64,000 nt of DNA from Gammaproteobacteria bacterium (GTDB taxonomy: Bacteria; Pseudomonadota; Gammaproteobacteria; Steroidobacterales; Rariloculaceae), in assembly GCA_036381015.1 (NCBI GenBank), contig DASVDR010000037.1, positions 62,001 to 126,000 on the forward strand, given 5' to 3'. The notes beneath the pieces are model-generated. The model was not told the origin of the DNA and ran no database searches. It saw only the letters and a program-made list of their open reading frames with translations. Shown here one piece after another: positions 46,467 to 55,968 of this stretch; the stretch's first letter is position 1; every line of letters starts with the position of its first letter. The position numbers were made by a program, and so were the translations under genes.

Positions 46467-48854
46467 TTACTCGTAGCGCAGCGCATGCGCGGGGTGCGTC
46501 CTCGCCGCGCGCGCGACCTGCGAGCCGACGGCCAGCAGCGCCGTCGCTGCGGCCAGCGCGCCGGCCAGCAGGAAGGGTCCCGCCCCGAGCTCCGTCCGGT
46601 AGGCGAAGGTCCCGAGCCAACGCTGCATGCCGACATAAGCGATCGGCGCGGCGATCGCGAACCCGATCGCGACGAGCAGCAGGTACTCGGCCGAAAGCAC
46701 GCCGAGCAGGCGGCGCCGGCTCGCCCCGAGCACCTTGCGCACGCCGATCTCCTTTCGCCGGCGGTCCGCGTCGAACGCGGCGAGCCCGAGCAGACCGAGG
46801 CACGCGATCACCACGGCGAGCCCGGCGAAGGACGCGAAGACGCCGGCGAGACGCTCCTCGGCGCCGTACTGCGCGCCGAGATCGTCGGCGAGCCACGAGA
46901 ACTGAAAGGGGAGGTCCGAGAAGCGCCGCCACAGCGCCTGCGCAGCGTCGATCGTGCTTGCGGCCGCGTTCGCATCGACCCGTGCGGCGATGTAGCGCGG
47001 CCCGTCGCTCGCAAACCCCTCGAGCGCATCGGACGCGACGGCCAGCACGACCGGATAGACCTCGCTGTGCAGCGAGCGGTAGTTGAAGTCCTCCGTCACG
47101 CCGACGACCGTGTGCACGAGCGTGCCTCCCCACGGCGGAACGAGCCTCTTGCCCACGGCTTCCTCGGGCGTCCAGCCGAGCTGCTTCGCGGCAGCCTCGT
47201 TCAGCACCAAGGCCGTCGCGTCCTCGGCCCGCAACGGGGACGGCGCGCGGCCCGCGGCGAGCGTCATCCCGAGCGTCGCGACGTAATCGGAATCGACGAA
47301 CGTGTAATCGAGGTTACGTGCTTCGGCGCCCGGCGCGTCCGGCCGCCACATCGAGTTGAAGAAGAACGTGCCCGGCAGCGATGCCGCCGAGGTCACGGCC
47401 TGCACGCCCGGCAGCCGGCCGATCTCCTGCTCGAAGACGTCGGCGCCTTCGTCGAGGTAGTCGATCTGCCGTATGACGAGCACGGCCTCCGGATCGAAGC
47501 CGAGCCCCGCGCCGCTCAGGTAGCGGAACTGCTGGAGCACGATCGCGGTCGCGGTGATGAGCCCGATCGAGACCGCGAACTGAAAGACGACGAGGGTTTT
47601 GCGTAAGCGCTCGCCGGCGCCGCCTCCGCGGACCGGCCCGCCCTTCAGCACGCCGATCGGCTGGAAGCGGCTGAGCATGAGCGCGGGGTATGCCCCCGCG
47701 ATAACGCCGACGAGCGCGGTCAAGCCGAGCAGGGCGAGCGCGTGCGGCGGATCGTAGAGCGTGTCGAGGGTCAGCGTTTTGTCGGCGAGCGCGTTGAACC
47801 ACGGCAGCGCGAGCTTGCACAACGCGAGCGCGAGCACGAGGCCGAAAGCGCTCGTCAAGATCGACTCGGCGAGAAACTGCCGGGCGAGCTGCCGGCGGCG
47901 CGCGCCGAGCGTCTTGCGCACGCCGATCTCGCGCGCCCGCTCCGATGATCGGGCCGTCGCGAGGTTCGTGAAATTGATGCACGCGAGCAGCAGGATGAAG
48001 ACCGCGAGCACGCCGAAAAGAGACACGTAGAGCGGATCGCCGTCGGCCGCGATCTCGACCGGGACGCCTTGGCCGAAGTGGATGTCGGGCAGCGGCTGAA
48101 GATGCGACACGAAATTGCTGCCTTGGTCGGCCGGCACGGTGTTGCGCGCATCGATGACGCGTGCGATCTCGTCGGCGACCCGGCTTTCGATCGCGCCCTC
48201 GTCGAGCAGCACGTACGTCAGAAAGCTGTTCACGCTCCACTCGAGGCCGCCTTGGTTCGCCGGCACCTCGGGGACCGACGCGACGAAGTCAAACTGGAGA
48301 TGAGAGACCGCGGGCGGATCCGCGAGCACGCCAGTGACAACCATGTCCATGTCGTCGACCCGCAGCACTTCCCCGATCGGATCACCGTCCGGGAAATACC
48401 TCGCAACGCTGCTCTCCGTGATCAGCAGCGTGCCGGGACGGTCGAGCCGCGCTTCGCCGCGCAGGACCTCGAACGAGAAGACGTCGAAAAAGCCCGCGTC
48501 GGCGAAGAGGAACGCGGGCTCGACGAACTCCCGGCCGCCTCGGCGCACGCGCGGGCTGCTCGGCGCGACGCGCACGGCCTGCTCGACGCCCGGCACGCCG
48601 TCGAGCACCGGCGCGAGCGCTAAAGGCGTCGTCTCGATCGTCGCATGCAGATTCGGCCGGTCGAACTCGCGCAGCACCCGGTAGATGCGGTCGGCCTTCG
48701 CGTGGAAGTCGTCGTACGAGAGCTCGCTCTCGATGTAGAGCGCAATCACAAGGCACGCGGCAAGACCGATCGCGAGGCCGAGGACGTTGATCGCGAAGTA
48801 GCCGGGGCGGCGAAGGAGATAGCGAAACGCCGTCGTGAAGTAGCTCGCGAGCAT
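46467..48854 (-). CDS. MacB/FtsX-type ABC transporter permease
   Basis: A 795-aa permease with two MacB-PCD/FtsX units. The N-terminal half begins [37 protein letters not shown]. Four helices surround [24 protein letters not shown], which recurs in the second half as [20 protein letters not shown]. Large periplasmic domains lie between. Such long FtsX proteins act as mechanotransmitters rather than channels. It follows the ATPase gene with one base between stop and start; the pair forms an operon. Confidence 0.92.
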   Translation of the reverse strand: MLASYFTTAFRYLLRRPGYFAINVLGLAIGLAACLVIALYIESELSYDDFHAKADRIYRVLREFDRPNLHATIETTPLALAPVLDGVPGVEQAVRVAPSSPRVRRGGREFVEPAFLFADAGFFDVFSFEVLRGEARLDRPGTLLITESSVARYFPDGDPIGEVLRVDDMDMVVTGVLADPPAVSHLQFDFVASVPEVPANQGGLEWSVNSFLTYVLLDEGAIESRVADEIARVIDARNTVPADQGSNFVSHLQPLPDIHFGQGVPVEIAADGDPLYVSLFGVLAVFILLLACINFTNLATARSSERAREIGVRKTLGARRRQLARQFLAESILTSAFGLVLALALCKLALPWFNALADKTLTLDTLYDPPHALALLGLTALVGVIAGAYPALMLSRFQPIGVLKGGPVRGGGAGERLRKTLVVFQFAVSIGLITATAIVLQQFRYLSGAGLGFDPEAVLVIRQIDYLDEGADVFEQEIGRLPGVQAVTSAASLPGTFFFNSMWRPDAPGAEARNLDYTFVDSDYVATLGMTLAAGRAPSPLRAEDATALVLNEAAAKQLGWTPEEAVGKRLVPPWGGTLVHTVVGVTEDFNYRSLHSEVYPVVLAVASDALEGFASDGPRYIAARVDANAAASTIDAAQALWRRFSDLPFQFSWLADDLGAQYGAEERLAGVFASFAGLAVVIACLGLLGLAAFDADRRRKEIGVRKVLGASRRRLLGVLSAEYLLLVAIGFAIAAPIAYVGMQRWLGTFAYRTELGAGPFLLAGALAAATALLAVGSQVARAARTHPAHALRYE

Positions 48855-48855
48855 G

Positions 48856-49647
48856 TCAGATTTCGGCCCGATCGGGCGGCACGATGCGCCCGTCGAGCAG
48901 ATGCACGATGCGGTCGGCGCGCTTCGCGTGGCTCGGCGAATGCGTCGCCATCAGGATCGTCGCACCCTGCTCGTTCAGGATTTCCAGCATGCTCATGATC
49001 TCCTCGCCGTTCTGCGAGTCGAGGTTGCCGGTGGGCTCGTCGGCGAGGATCAGCTTGGGATCGCCGACGACCGCGCGCGCGACGGCCACGCGCTGCTGCT
49101 GACCGCCCGAAAGCTGATCGGGCTTGTGCTTCGCACGGGCCGAGAGGTCGACGAGCTCGAGCGCTTCGCGCACGAGGTTGCGGCGCTGCGCTCGCGGAAT
49201 GCTCTGATACAGCAGCGGCAGCTCGACGTTCTCGTACACCGTCAGCTCGTCGAGCAGATTGAAGCTTTGGAAGATGAAGCCGACCTTGCCCTGGCGCAGG
49301 TCGGCGAGCTGGTCCTCGGAGTAGCGCGAGACCTCGTGCACCCCGAAGTGATACACTCCGCTCGTCGGCGTATCGATCAGACCGACGATGTTGAGCAGCG
49401 TGGACTTGCCGCAGCCCGAGGGCCCCATGACCGCGACGAACTCGCCTTGCTCGACGGCAAGGTCGATGCCGTCGAGAGACTTGGTCTCGAGCTCGAACGT
49501 GCGGTAGCGCTTCGTGACGCCCTTCAGACGTATCAGCGTGCGGCTGGCGTGCGCGACTCGGCCTTCGGTCCGTTCCGGGTCGCGCCCCTCCACGGCGAGG
49601 GAATGGCGGGACGGCTTCGACTCCTGAAGTTCATGCACCGCGCTCAT
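48856..49647 (-). CDS. LolD/MacB-type ABC transporter ATPase
   Basis: A 263-aa ATPase. Walker A is GPSGCGKST, the Q-loop is in [22 protein letters not shown], the signature is [15 protein letters not shown] and Walker B is [12 protein letters not shown]. It energises the FtsX-type permease encoded next. The ATG at 49647 has GGAGG five bases upstream; the in-frame region further up belongs to the promoter/operator. The ~35-residue N-terminal tail before [11 protein letters not shown] is not conserved. Confidence 0.92.
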   Translation of the reverse strand: MSAVHELQESKPSRHSLAVEGRDPERTEGRVAHASRTLIRLKGVTKRYRTFELETKSLDGIDLAVEQGEFVAVMGPSGCGKSTLLNIVGLIDTPTSGVYHFGVHEVSRYSEDQLADLRQGKVGFIFQSFNLLDELTVYENVELPLLYQSIPRAQRRNLVREALELVDLSARAKHKPDQLSGGQQQRVAVARAVVGDPKLILADEPTGNLDSQNGEEIMSMLEILNEQGATILMATHSPSHAKRADRIVHLLDGRIVPPDRAEI

Positions 49648-49742
49648 TCGTTCCTCCCGCTCGGTGCCGCCAAGGTTCGCCGGCACGAATTTCGATGCGA
49701 TCGTTTTCGGGACGCGACTGCGGCCACCGTTCCCGCTTTGGT

Positions 49743-49774
49743 GTATTGCATAAGCAATACGGTAATACTGTAAC
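49743..49774. promoter_or_regulatory. Palindromic operator candidate upstream of the ABC operon
   Basis: The perfect inverted repeat GTATTGC-N4-GCAATAC (49743-49760) is followed by GGTAATACTG. The same layout is found at 53996 before the YtrA-type regulator gene. It lies 96 bases before the ATPase start (minus) and 176 bases before the VOC gene (plus). On the plus strand TTGCAT, 17 bp, TGTAAC is a possible weak promoter. The surrounding 302-base gap (49648-49949) holds no gene. Confidence 0.6.
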
Positions 49775-49949
49775 ACGAGCCGGCGTGTCAAGCAGCGGCC
49801 GGCGCCGGGGAATCGGCGGAGATTGTGGCAGGCGCTGCCCGAGTCGTATCCTCGGTCGGCGGGGACGCGCAGGCGCGCGTGTCCGACCGGCCCGTCGGGC
49901 GGAAAATGCGACCCGGAGGCCGAGCATCACATTGGAGCGGGAGGCGGAC

Positions 49950-50870
49950 ATGAAATGGTCAGTCGGTTCGATGTCGGCGCTGGCCGCGGTATCGATCGTT
50001 TTGATGGGTGCGGGCCCTGCGGCGTCCGCCGAGGACGATCCCCCGCCGTCCGCGGGTCCGCTCCTGTGGCAGCCGTCGATGAACGTGTTTCGCCGTTTCG
50101 CGGTGGAGCCGGAAGCGATGTTCGAGTTCTACGGCGACGTGCTGGGTCTCGAGCAAATGGAAACCTTCAACGTCGGCGGCGGGACCGGCGTGGCGCGGTT
50201 CCGCGCCGGCGGATCGGTCGTGAAGCTGACGAAGCGCGTCGGCGACAGAACCTACGTGCCGGGGGGCGTTCGCGATGCCACGGGCCTTCGGCTGCTGACG
50301 TTCTTCTATCCGGATCGGGACGAGGTCGTGCAACGCTTTCTCGCGCGTGGCTATCCCGAGCCGCAGTTCGATGCGCTGCCGGGCACGAACCGCTCGTCCG
50401 CGCTCGTTAACGATCCCGACGGCCATCCGGTACAGCTCGTGATCGCTCCGGACGCGCCGGCCGAGCTTTACGATACCGTCGAGATCGGCTTGACGGTAAG
50501 CGATCTCGACGAGAGCCGCGCATTCTATCGGGAGTTCGTCGGGCTCGAGGAGCTGCCGCCGGTTCGAGATCCGGTCTTCGATACCACCAAGTATCCGTAC
50601 CGCCACGGCACGACCATCGTGAGCCTGCGCAGCTTTGGCGACGAGCTTCCGGCCGACACGGGAACGGGCGGTATCCAATACGTCGTCACGAACGTCGAGA
50701 CCGTGGACCGTCTTGCGAAGGAGCGCGGCGTGGCGATCGATCAGCCGCTGAGCGAGCTGCGCGGCTTCAGCCTGCAGACGATTTGGCTGGACGATCCGGA
50801 CGGGATCACGAACTACTTTGCGGAAACGTCGCAGAGCCGGCAGGCGGCGGCCGACGAGTCCTCGCGGTAG
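49950..50870 (+). CDS. Secreted VOC-family (glyoxalase/dioxygenase fold) protein
   Basis: A 306-aa protein with a signal peptide ending about residue 28 (GAGPAASA). Two vicinal-oxygen-chelate domains follow: residues ~40-150 (MNVFRRFAVEPEAMFEFYGDVLGLEQ, LVNDPDGHPVQLVI) and ~155-290 (EIGLTVSDLDESRAFYREFVGLEE, IWLDDPDGITNYFAE). An exported double-VOC protein is less usual than the cytosolic enzymes; the reaction is unknown. GGGAGGCGG precedes the ATG. It ends 12 bases before the convergent M16 peptidase gene. Confidence 0.85.
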   Translation: MKWSVGSMSALAAVSIVLMGAGPAASAEDDPPPSAGPLLWQPSMNVFRRFAVEPEAMFEFYGDVLGLEQMETFNVGGGTGVARFRAGGSVVKLTKRVGDRTYVPGGVRDATGLRLLTFFYPDRDEVVQRFLARGYPEPQFDALPGTNRSSALVNDPDGHPVQLVIAPDAPAELYDTVEIGLTVSDLDESRAFYREFVGLEELPPVRDPVFDTTKYPYRHGTTIVSLRSFGDELPADTGTGGIQYVVTNVETVDRLAKERGVAIDQPLSELRGFSLQTIWLDDPDGITNYFAETSQSRQAAADESSR

Positions 50871-50882
50871 CTACGGCGTTCG

Positions 50883-53759
50883 TTACTCGGACAGGCTCCT
50901 GGCGTCGCTCTCTTCCGGCACCAACGTCACGCGCACGTAGCGCTCCGGGTCGAGGTAGCGCTCGAGGCCGTCGCGAATCGCTTCCGGCGTCAGCGCCTCG
51001 ATCCATTCCGGAAAGGCGAGGAGGGTCGCGGCGCCCGGCTCCGGCTCGTGCTGGTAGGAGCCGCTGAGCGCCGTCAACCACCAATCGTTTTGCCTGAGGC
51101 GCGTCTCATGTCTGCGCAGCATGGCTTCGCGCGTGTCGGCCACTTTGTCGGCTGGGGGACCTGCGCGCTTCAGCTCCTCGATCTCGGCGAAAATCGCCGC
51201 CGTGAGCTCGTTTGCGCGTTCCGGATCGGAGCTGAACTCGATGGTCATCATGTAGCCCTCGGCCGGCACCCAGCGGTATACGGGCCGCACCGACACGCCG
51301 TATGTGCCCCCGAGCTCCTCGCGCAAGACCTCGAACAGGTGCGTTTGCAAGAACGCCGCCAGGGCGCCGACCATCGTTCTTTCGCGCGGACCCTCGAGGT
51401 CGCCGTGGAAGGCGATGCGCGTTTGGCTGCGCGGCTCGAGGCCTTTACGCACGGTCTCCTCGACGACGCCTTCGGGCCAGCGCAAGCCGTGGTCGCGCCA
51501 CGCCTCGGCCTTGCCCGCGGCGGGAAGCCCTCCAATGTAGCGCTCGACCAGCGGCCGTATCGTGTCGAGATCGAATGCGCCGACGAAGACGAAGGTGGCG
51601 CCGCTCGCATCCGCGAAACGATCGCGATAGAACGCGAGCGAGCGCTCGAGACTCATACGGTCGACCATTTCGGCCGTCATCGGCCGAGCGCGTGGATGAT
51701 TGCGCGTCATCAGACGGGTGAACGCGTCGTTCAGCGCGACGGCAGGATCGTTGTCTCGGTTCGCGAGGACGAGGCGCAGCTGATTCTGGACCGCGGCGAA
51801 AGCGCGCTCATCCGCGCGCGGCGCCGTGAACCGCAAGTAGATCAGCTTGAACATCGTCTCGAGGTCTTGCACCGATGCCCGGCCCGAGACGCCGACTTCG
51901 CTGTCGGTGATCACGGGGTCGACCCTGACCGCCTTGCCGGTCAACACCCTCTGAAGCGCGTTGGCATCGAGCTCGCCGAGGCCGCCGGCCATGATCACGG
52001 GCACGGCTGTTCGCGCCGCGATGAGGTCCTCGTCGCTCGCGAGCGATAGGCCGCCGGGGAGAATGCCGCGGAAGACGACCTCATCGTCGTCGAAATCCGT
52101 GGGCTTGAGCACGACGAGAACGCCGTTGCCCAGTTCCCACTCCGTCAGGCCGCCCGGTCGAGTCCGCTCGTCGACGATGCTCGAGCCGGCGGGCGGCTCG
52201 GCGAGCAGTTCGGCGCCGGCGGATGTATCGACGTAGCGCTCGACCTCGGCCTCTTCGGCCTCGCGAAGGACCGCCGCGAGCGCCGCCTCGTCCGGGAGCT
52301 CGAGCCCGTCCTTCTCGGGCGCAGTGACCAGCACTACCCGGCTCGAATCGTCGAGCCAGCGGCGCCCGACGGCGTTGACCTCTTCGAGGGTGATTCCGGG
52401 CACGAAGCGCTCGTGCAGTGCCTTCTCGTACTCGATGCCCGGAACGGGCCGGCCCGTAAGAAAAGCTTCGGTGTACCGGCCCGCGAACGCCCTCGAAGGG
52501 CGGTCGTCACGCCTGGCGTACCGGCGCTCCATCTCGCGCAGGAGCGCAGTCTTGCCCCGCTCGAGCTCCGACTCCGTGAATCCGAAGTGCTCCACGCGCT
52601 CCGATTCCACGAGCAGGGCGCGCAACCCGCGCTCGATGCCGTCCTCGGGGACGACGGCGGAGAGCGTGTAGGCACCGGTGGCGCGAATGGGTTGGGTCGT
52701 TTCCGAGGACGCCTGCAAGAAAGGCGCGTCCGGCTCGCGTGCGATCTCCAGCAGGCGCAGGTTGAGCAGATCGTTGTAGAGCTCCTCGACGAGGCGCCGG
52801 CGATAGCCGCCGATCGTCCAGTCGGTGTCGGGCGCCATCTTGTGAAAAACCTGCACGGACGCCGTTCCGACCTCGGGGTCGGCCGCGACGGAGAACAGCG
52901 TCTCCGTGTGACTCGGGACGTCGTAGGCGACACGCTCCGGCGCTTCGGGCGAGGCGGCCGGCAGATCCTCGAAGTGCTGCCGAATCAGGGCCTCGATGCG
53001 GTCGGCGTCGAAATCGCCGACGGCGATGATTCCGAGGAGATCGGGGCGGTACCATTTTCGATAGAAGCCGAGCAGCGTGTCGCGGTCCATCGACCGAATG
53101 CTCTCCGGCGTGCCGATCGGCAGCCGCTGCGCATACCGTGATCCTCGCAAGAGAATCGGAAAGTGCAGATCGCGAACCCGGGATCCGGCGCCTTGTCCGC
53201 TCCTCCATTCCTCGAGCACGACGCTCCGCTCCTGCTCGATCTCGTCGGGATCGAGCGTGAGCGCGTGCGACCAGTCCTCGAGAATCTCGAAGGCCGTTTC
53301 CATGTGCTCGGGCACATCCGTGGGCACCGTCAGCATGTACACCGTCTCGTCGAACGACGTGCCCGCGTTGAGGCCGCGACCGACAGGCATGCCGATCGAC
53401 TCCATGAACTCGACGAGCTCCTGCTTCTCGAAGTGCTCGGTGCCGTTGAACGCCATGTGCTCGAGAAAGTGCGCGGCGCCGAGCTCGTCGTCCTCCTCGA
53501 GCACGGAGCCTGCGTTCACGACGAGTCTGAGGAACGCGCGGTTCTCGGGCTCGTCGTTCTCGCGAATGAAGTATCGGAGGCCGTTGTCGAGCGTTCCGAC
53601 GGTCAGCATCGACGTCGTGGGCAGCTCTCGATCGAGAAGCGCCGTGCGCGCTACATCGGAAGCGGGGCCGGTCTGGGCGCCGACGGGAGTCGCGAGCAAC
53701 AAGAGCAGCGCGACGACAGGCAGCATACGGGTCGAAGGAAGGCGGCAAAGGCTTCTCAT
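50883..53759 (-). CDS. M16 family zinc metallopeptidase, full-length double-domain type
   Basis: A 958-aa exported peptidase. The signal peptide ends around residue 28 (LLLLATPVGAQ). The inverted zinc motif HFLEH is at residues 97-101 with the downstream Glu in DEIEQERSVVLEEW. A second, inactive M16 half follows, as in pitrilysin-like proteases of Bacteroidetes and gammaproteobacteria. It probably degrades peptides in the periplasm. GGAGGGA six bases before the ATG at 53759 sets the start. It is divergent from the YtrA-type regulator. Confidence 0.93.
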   Translation of the reverse strand: MRSLCRLPSTRMLPVVALLLLLATPVGAQTGPASDVARTALLDRELPTTSMLTVGTLDNGLRYFIRENDEPENRAFLRLVVNAGSVLEEDDELGAAHFLEHMAFNGTEHFEKQELVEFMESIGMPVGRGLNAGTSFDETVYMLTVPTDVPEHMETAFEILEDWSHALTLDPDEIEQERSVVLEEWRSGQGAGSRVRDLHFPILLRGSRYAQRLPIGTPESIRSMDRDTLLGFYRKWYRPDLLGIIAVGDFDADRIEALIRQHFEDLPAASPEAPERVAYDVPSHTETLFSVAADPEVGTASVQVFHKMAPDTDWTIGGYRRRLVEELYNDLLNLRLLEIAREPDAPFLQASSETTQPIRATGAYTLSAVVPEDGIERGLRALLVESERVEHFGFTESELERGKTALLREMERRYARRDDRPSRAFAGRYTEAFLTGRPVPGIEYEKALHERFVPGITLEEVNAVGRRWLDDSSRVVLVTAPEKDGLELPDEAALAAVLREAEEAEVERYVDTSAGAELLAEPPAGSSIVDERTRPGGLTEWELGNGVLVVLKPTDFDDDEVVFRGILPGGLSLASDEDLIAARTAVPVIMAGGLGELDANALQRVLTGKAVRVDPVITDSEVGVSGRASVQDLETMFKLIYLRFTAPRADERAFAAVQNQLRLVLANRDNDPAVALNDAFTRLMTRNHPRARPMTAEMVDRMSLERSLAFYRDRFADASGATFVFVGAFDLDTIRPLVERYIGGLPAAGKAEAWRDHGLRWPEGVVEETVRKGLEPRSQTRIAFHGDLEGPRERTMVGALAAFLQTHLFEVLREELGGTYGVSVRPVYRWVPAEGYMMTIEFSSDPERANELTAAIFAEIEELKRAGPPADKVADTREAMLRRHETRLRQNDWWLTALSGSYQHEPEPGAATLLAFPEWIEALTPEAIRDGLERYLDPERYVRVTLVPEESDARSLSE

Positions 53760-53995
53760 CTTCGGTCCCTCCGAGACCCGTTCCCCCGAGAAGGAGTCAG
53801 ATCTTTTTTTTCCGGACGCGCGCGTCGCGCGCCACCCGGTCGAGCAAGCGGCTGCGGCAATCGATGCACGATCGATATAACGATCGCGATCAGGTCTTGT
53901 GGGTAGAGTTTGGCCGATCATAAGCCGGCGCTGTTCCAGGCAGCAACCTGGCGCGCGGCCTCGGTCCACCCACCGCCGTTCGTCCCTACGTCAGT

Positions 53996-54032
53996 GTGTT
54001 GCCTTGGCAACACAGTAATACCGCTCTACAAT
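53996..54032 (+). promoter_or_regulatory. Promoter with overlapping operator for the YtrA-type regulator
   Basis: -35 TTGGCA (54004-54009), 17 bp, -10 TACAAT (54027-54032): a near-consensus sigma-70 promoter. The perfect palindrome GTGTTGCC-TT-GGCAACAC (53996-54013) covers the -35 box, an arrangement suited to autorepression. The palindrome and the AGTAATAC after it match the site at 49743. Confidence 0.75.
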
Positions 54033-54086
54033 CCAAACAACTGCCCGTCCACCTGCCACTCGGGCAAACGTGACATCGAAGGCCAT

Positions 54087-54437
54087 ATGACCCAACACAT
54101 ACGCACCTGGGACGAGGACCGGCCGATCTATCGGCAACTCATGGAGGAGATCGTCGCGCGCATCATCGACCGCACTTACCGCGAGGGCGAGATGCTACCT
54201 TCGGTGCGCCAGCTCGCGAGCGATTTCGTCGTCAACCCGCTGACCGCGGCTCGGGCCTATCGCGAGCTCGAGGAGTTCACGGAGACCCGGCGCGGCATCG
54301 GCCTCGTCGTGAAGGAGGGCGTGCGGGACATCCTGCTGAAGCGCGAGCGCAAGCGTTTCCTTCGGGAGGAGTGGCCCGCCATTCGGGAACGGATCAAGGC
54401 GCTCGAGCTCGACCCGCACGAGCTGCTCCGGTCCTGA
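54087..54437 (+). CDS. GntR-family regulator, YtrA subfamily
   Basis: A 116-aa regulator. The N-terminal winged helix contains RPIYRQLMEEIVARIIDRTYREGEMLPSVRQLASDFVVNPLTAARAYRELE, here cited by its landmarks PIYRQL, LPSVRQLA and NPLTAARAY. Only a short helical dimerisation tail follows, as in YtrA. YtrA regulators typically control ABC transporter genes. Here the nearest is the MacB-like pair 5 kb away, which carries the same operator. The ATG at 54087 gives the family length. Confidence 0.92.
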   Translation: MTQHIRTWDEDRPIYRQLMEEIVARIIDRTYREGEMLPSVRQLASDFVVNPLTAARAYRELEEFTETRRGIGLVVKEGVRDILLKRERKRFLREEWPAIRERIKALELDPHELLRS

Positions 54438-54620
54438 CGCCGCGCCGCGAGCACGACCACGCGCTGCCGAGGCGCGTCGCCGCGATGTGCTTGCGCACGC
54501 AGCGCCCGCCCGCACTCGGCGCCGGGCTGCGGCCTGCCTGCGAGGCGCTGCCGCTCGAGGCGCGTCTTCGCCTGCGTTGCCCTAGGCCCGGCGCCGGCAC
54601 GGCCCCGCCCAAGCGTTCGG

Positions 54621-54743
54621 GCTTAACATCCATAAAACAAATCAATGGAATAGAATTAATATATTGGATATATCATAAGGGGCGGCGTAGCATGCCCTCC
54701 AACATCTGGGATTTCAACCATCGAAGTTCCTTGAAATTGGAGG
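54621..54743 (+). promoter_or_regulatory. AT-rich promoter region and SD-masking leader hairpin of ahpC
   Basis: 54621-54680 is a sharp AT-rich island in GC-rich surroundings and contains ATAG-N7-ATAT spacing faintly like OxyR quarter-sites; no certain -10/-35 was assigned. In the leader, ATTTCAA (54711-54717) pairs with TTGAAAT (54731-54737), and CCTCCA (54696-54701) pairs with TGGAGG (54738-54743), the ahpC Shine-Dalgarno. Such a fold would hide the ribosome site. The 316-base gap 54438-54753 has no other feature. Confidence 0.5.
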
Positions 54744-54753
54744 TTACGCCGTA

Positions 54754-55290
54754 ATGCTGACAGTCGGTGACAAGTTTCCCCACTTCGCCCTGAAGGCCAC
54801 CGTGTCCGAGAAGCTGGACGACGCCTTCGAGACGATCACCCCTGAGCGGTACGAAGGGAAATGGCTCGTGGTCTTCTTCTGGCCGAAGGACTTCACGTTC
54901 GTGTGTCCGACGGAGATCGCCGAATTCGGCCGCAAGAACGACGAGTTTGCGGAGCGGGACGCGCAAGTGCTCGGCGCTTCCGTAGACAGCGAGTTCGTGC
55001 ACCTCGCGTGGCGCAAGGATCACGAGGATTTGAACGGGCTGCCCTTTCCGATGCTCTCCGACCTTCGCAAGGACCTTGCCTCGGCACTCGGCATTCTCGA
55101 CGAGGAAGGCGTAGCGAAGCGCGCGACGTTCATCGTCGATCCGCACGGCGTCATTCGTTTCGTCTCCGTGACCGACATGAACGTCGGACGCAACGTGAAC
55201 GAGGTGCTGCGCGTGCTGGATGCGCTGCAGACGGACGAGCTCTGCCCGTGCAACTGGCAGCGCGGCGAAGAGACGCTGAAGGTCGCCTGA
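54754..55290 (+). CDS. ahpC: AhpC-type peroxiredoxin
   Basis: A 178-aa two-cysteine peroxiredoxin that reduces hydrogen peroxide and organic hydroperoxides. The peroxidatic Cys51 is in FTFVCPTEI; the C-terminal ELCPCNW (Cys164 and Cys166) provides the resolving thiol. This CPC end and the neighbouring ahpD match the AhpC-AhpD type, in which AhpD rather than AhpF recycles the enzyme. GGAGG lies 10 bases before the ATG but is in a leader hairpin. Confidence 0.95.
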   Translation: MLTVGDKFPHFALKATVSEKLDDAFETITPERYEGKWLVVFFWPKDFTFVCPTEIAEFGRKNDEFAERDAQVLGASVDSEFVHLAWRKDHEDLNGLPFPMLSDLRKDLASALGILDEEGVAKRATFIVDPHGVIRFVSVTDMNVGRNVNEVLRVLDALQTDELCPCNWQRGEETLKVA

Positions 55291-55313
55291 CGGTCCGGCG
55301 CGCGCCTGCAAGC

Positions 55314-55340
55314 GGAGCGGTTCGCCGCTCCGATCTTTTT
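55314..55340 (+). terminator. Intrinsic terminator between ahpC and ahpD
   Basis: Perfect 7-bp stem GGAGCGG/CCGCTCC with a TTCG tetraloop, followed by GATCTTTTT. Strong on the plus strand. It lies 24 bases after the ahpC stop, so ahpD is probably a partial read-through gene. A second hairpin, GGCCGTC-CCGC-GACGGCC, follows around 55358 without a T tail. Confidence 0.88.
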
Positions 55341-55407
55341 CGATGAACCGCGGTCTCGGCCGTCCCGCGACGGCCGGGGCCCCGTTCAAAACCCGGAGCA
55401 TGAACTC

Positions 55408-55968
55408 ATGGACCTCACCCGCATCAAAGAGCTGATTCCCGAGCACGCGAAGGATCTGAAGCTGAATCTGTCGGCCGTGCTCACGCCGGAAGGCGCGCCC
55501 GGGCTTCGCCGCGATCAGATTCTCGCGACGGCGCTCGCGTCCGCGATCGCGGCCCGGCAGCCGACGTTGCTTCGGGAGATCGAGGCGCTCGTCGTCGGCG
55601 AGCTCGACGACGCTCAGGTCAAGGCGGCGCGCGCGGCGGCGTCGATCATGGGCATGAACAACGTCTACTATCGCTTCACGCATCTCGTCGGCAACGACGA
55701 GTACGGCAAGCTGCCGGCGAAGCTGCGCATGAACGTGATCGGCAACCCCGGCGTGGACAAGACGGACTTCGAGATCTACTCACTCGCCGTCTCGGCGATC
55801 AACGGCTGCGGCGTGTGCCTATCGTCGCACGAGCGCGCGGTGCGCCGGGCCGGGATCACGGCCGAGGGCGTGCAGAGCGCGGTGCGGATCGCGGCCGTGA
55901 TGAACGGGATCGCCGTGGCTCTCGAGTCGACGGCGGAGCAGGCCGACCGCCCCCGCGCGGCGGCCTGA
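55408..55968 (+). CDS. ahpD: AhpD alkylhydroperoxidase / AhpC reductase partner
   Basis: A 186-aa helical protein. The CxxC-His active site is in INGCGVCLSSHERAV (Cys134, Cys137, His141). It shuttles electrons from a lipoylated or thiol donor to AhpC. The ATG at 55408 is used; another ATG 8 bases upstream is out of frame. GGAG lies 9 bases upstream. Its last 113 bases overlap the antisense DUF72 gene. Confidence 0.95.
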   Translation: MDLTRIKELIPEHAKDLKLNLSAVLTPEGAPGLRRDQILATALASAIAARQPTLLREIEALVVGELDDAQVKAARAAASIMGMNNVYYRFTHLVGNDEYGKLPAKLRMNVIGNPGVDKTDFEIYSLAVSAINGCGVCLSSHERAVRRAGITAEGVQSAVRIAAVMNGIAVALESTAEQADRPRAAA

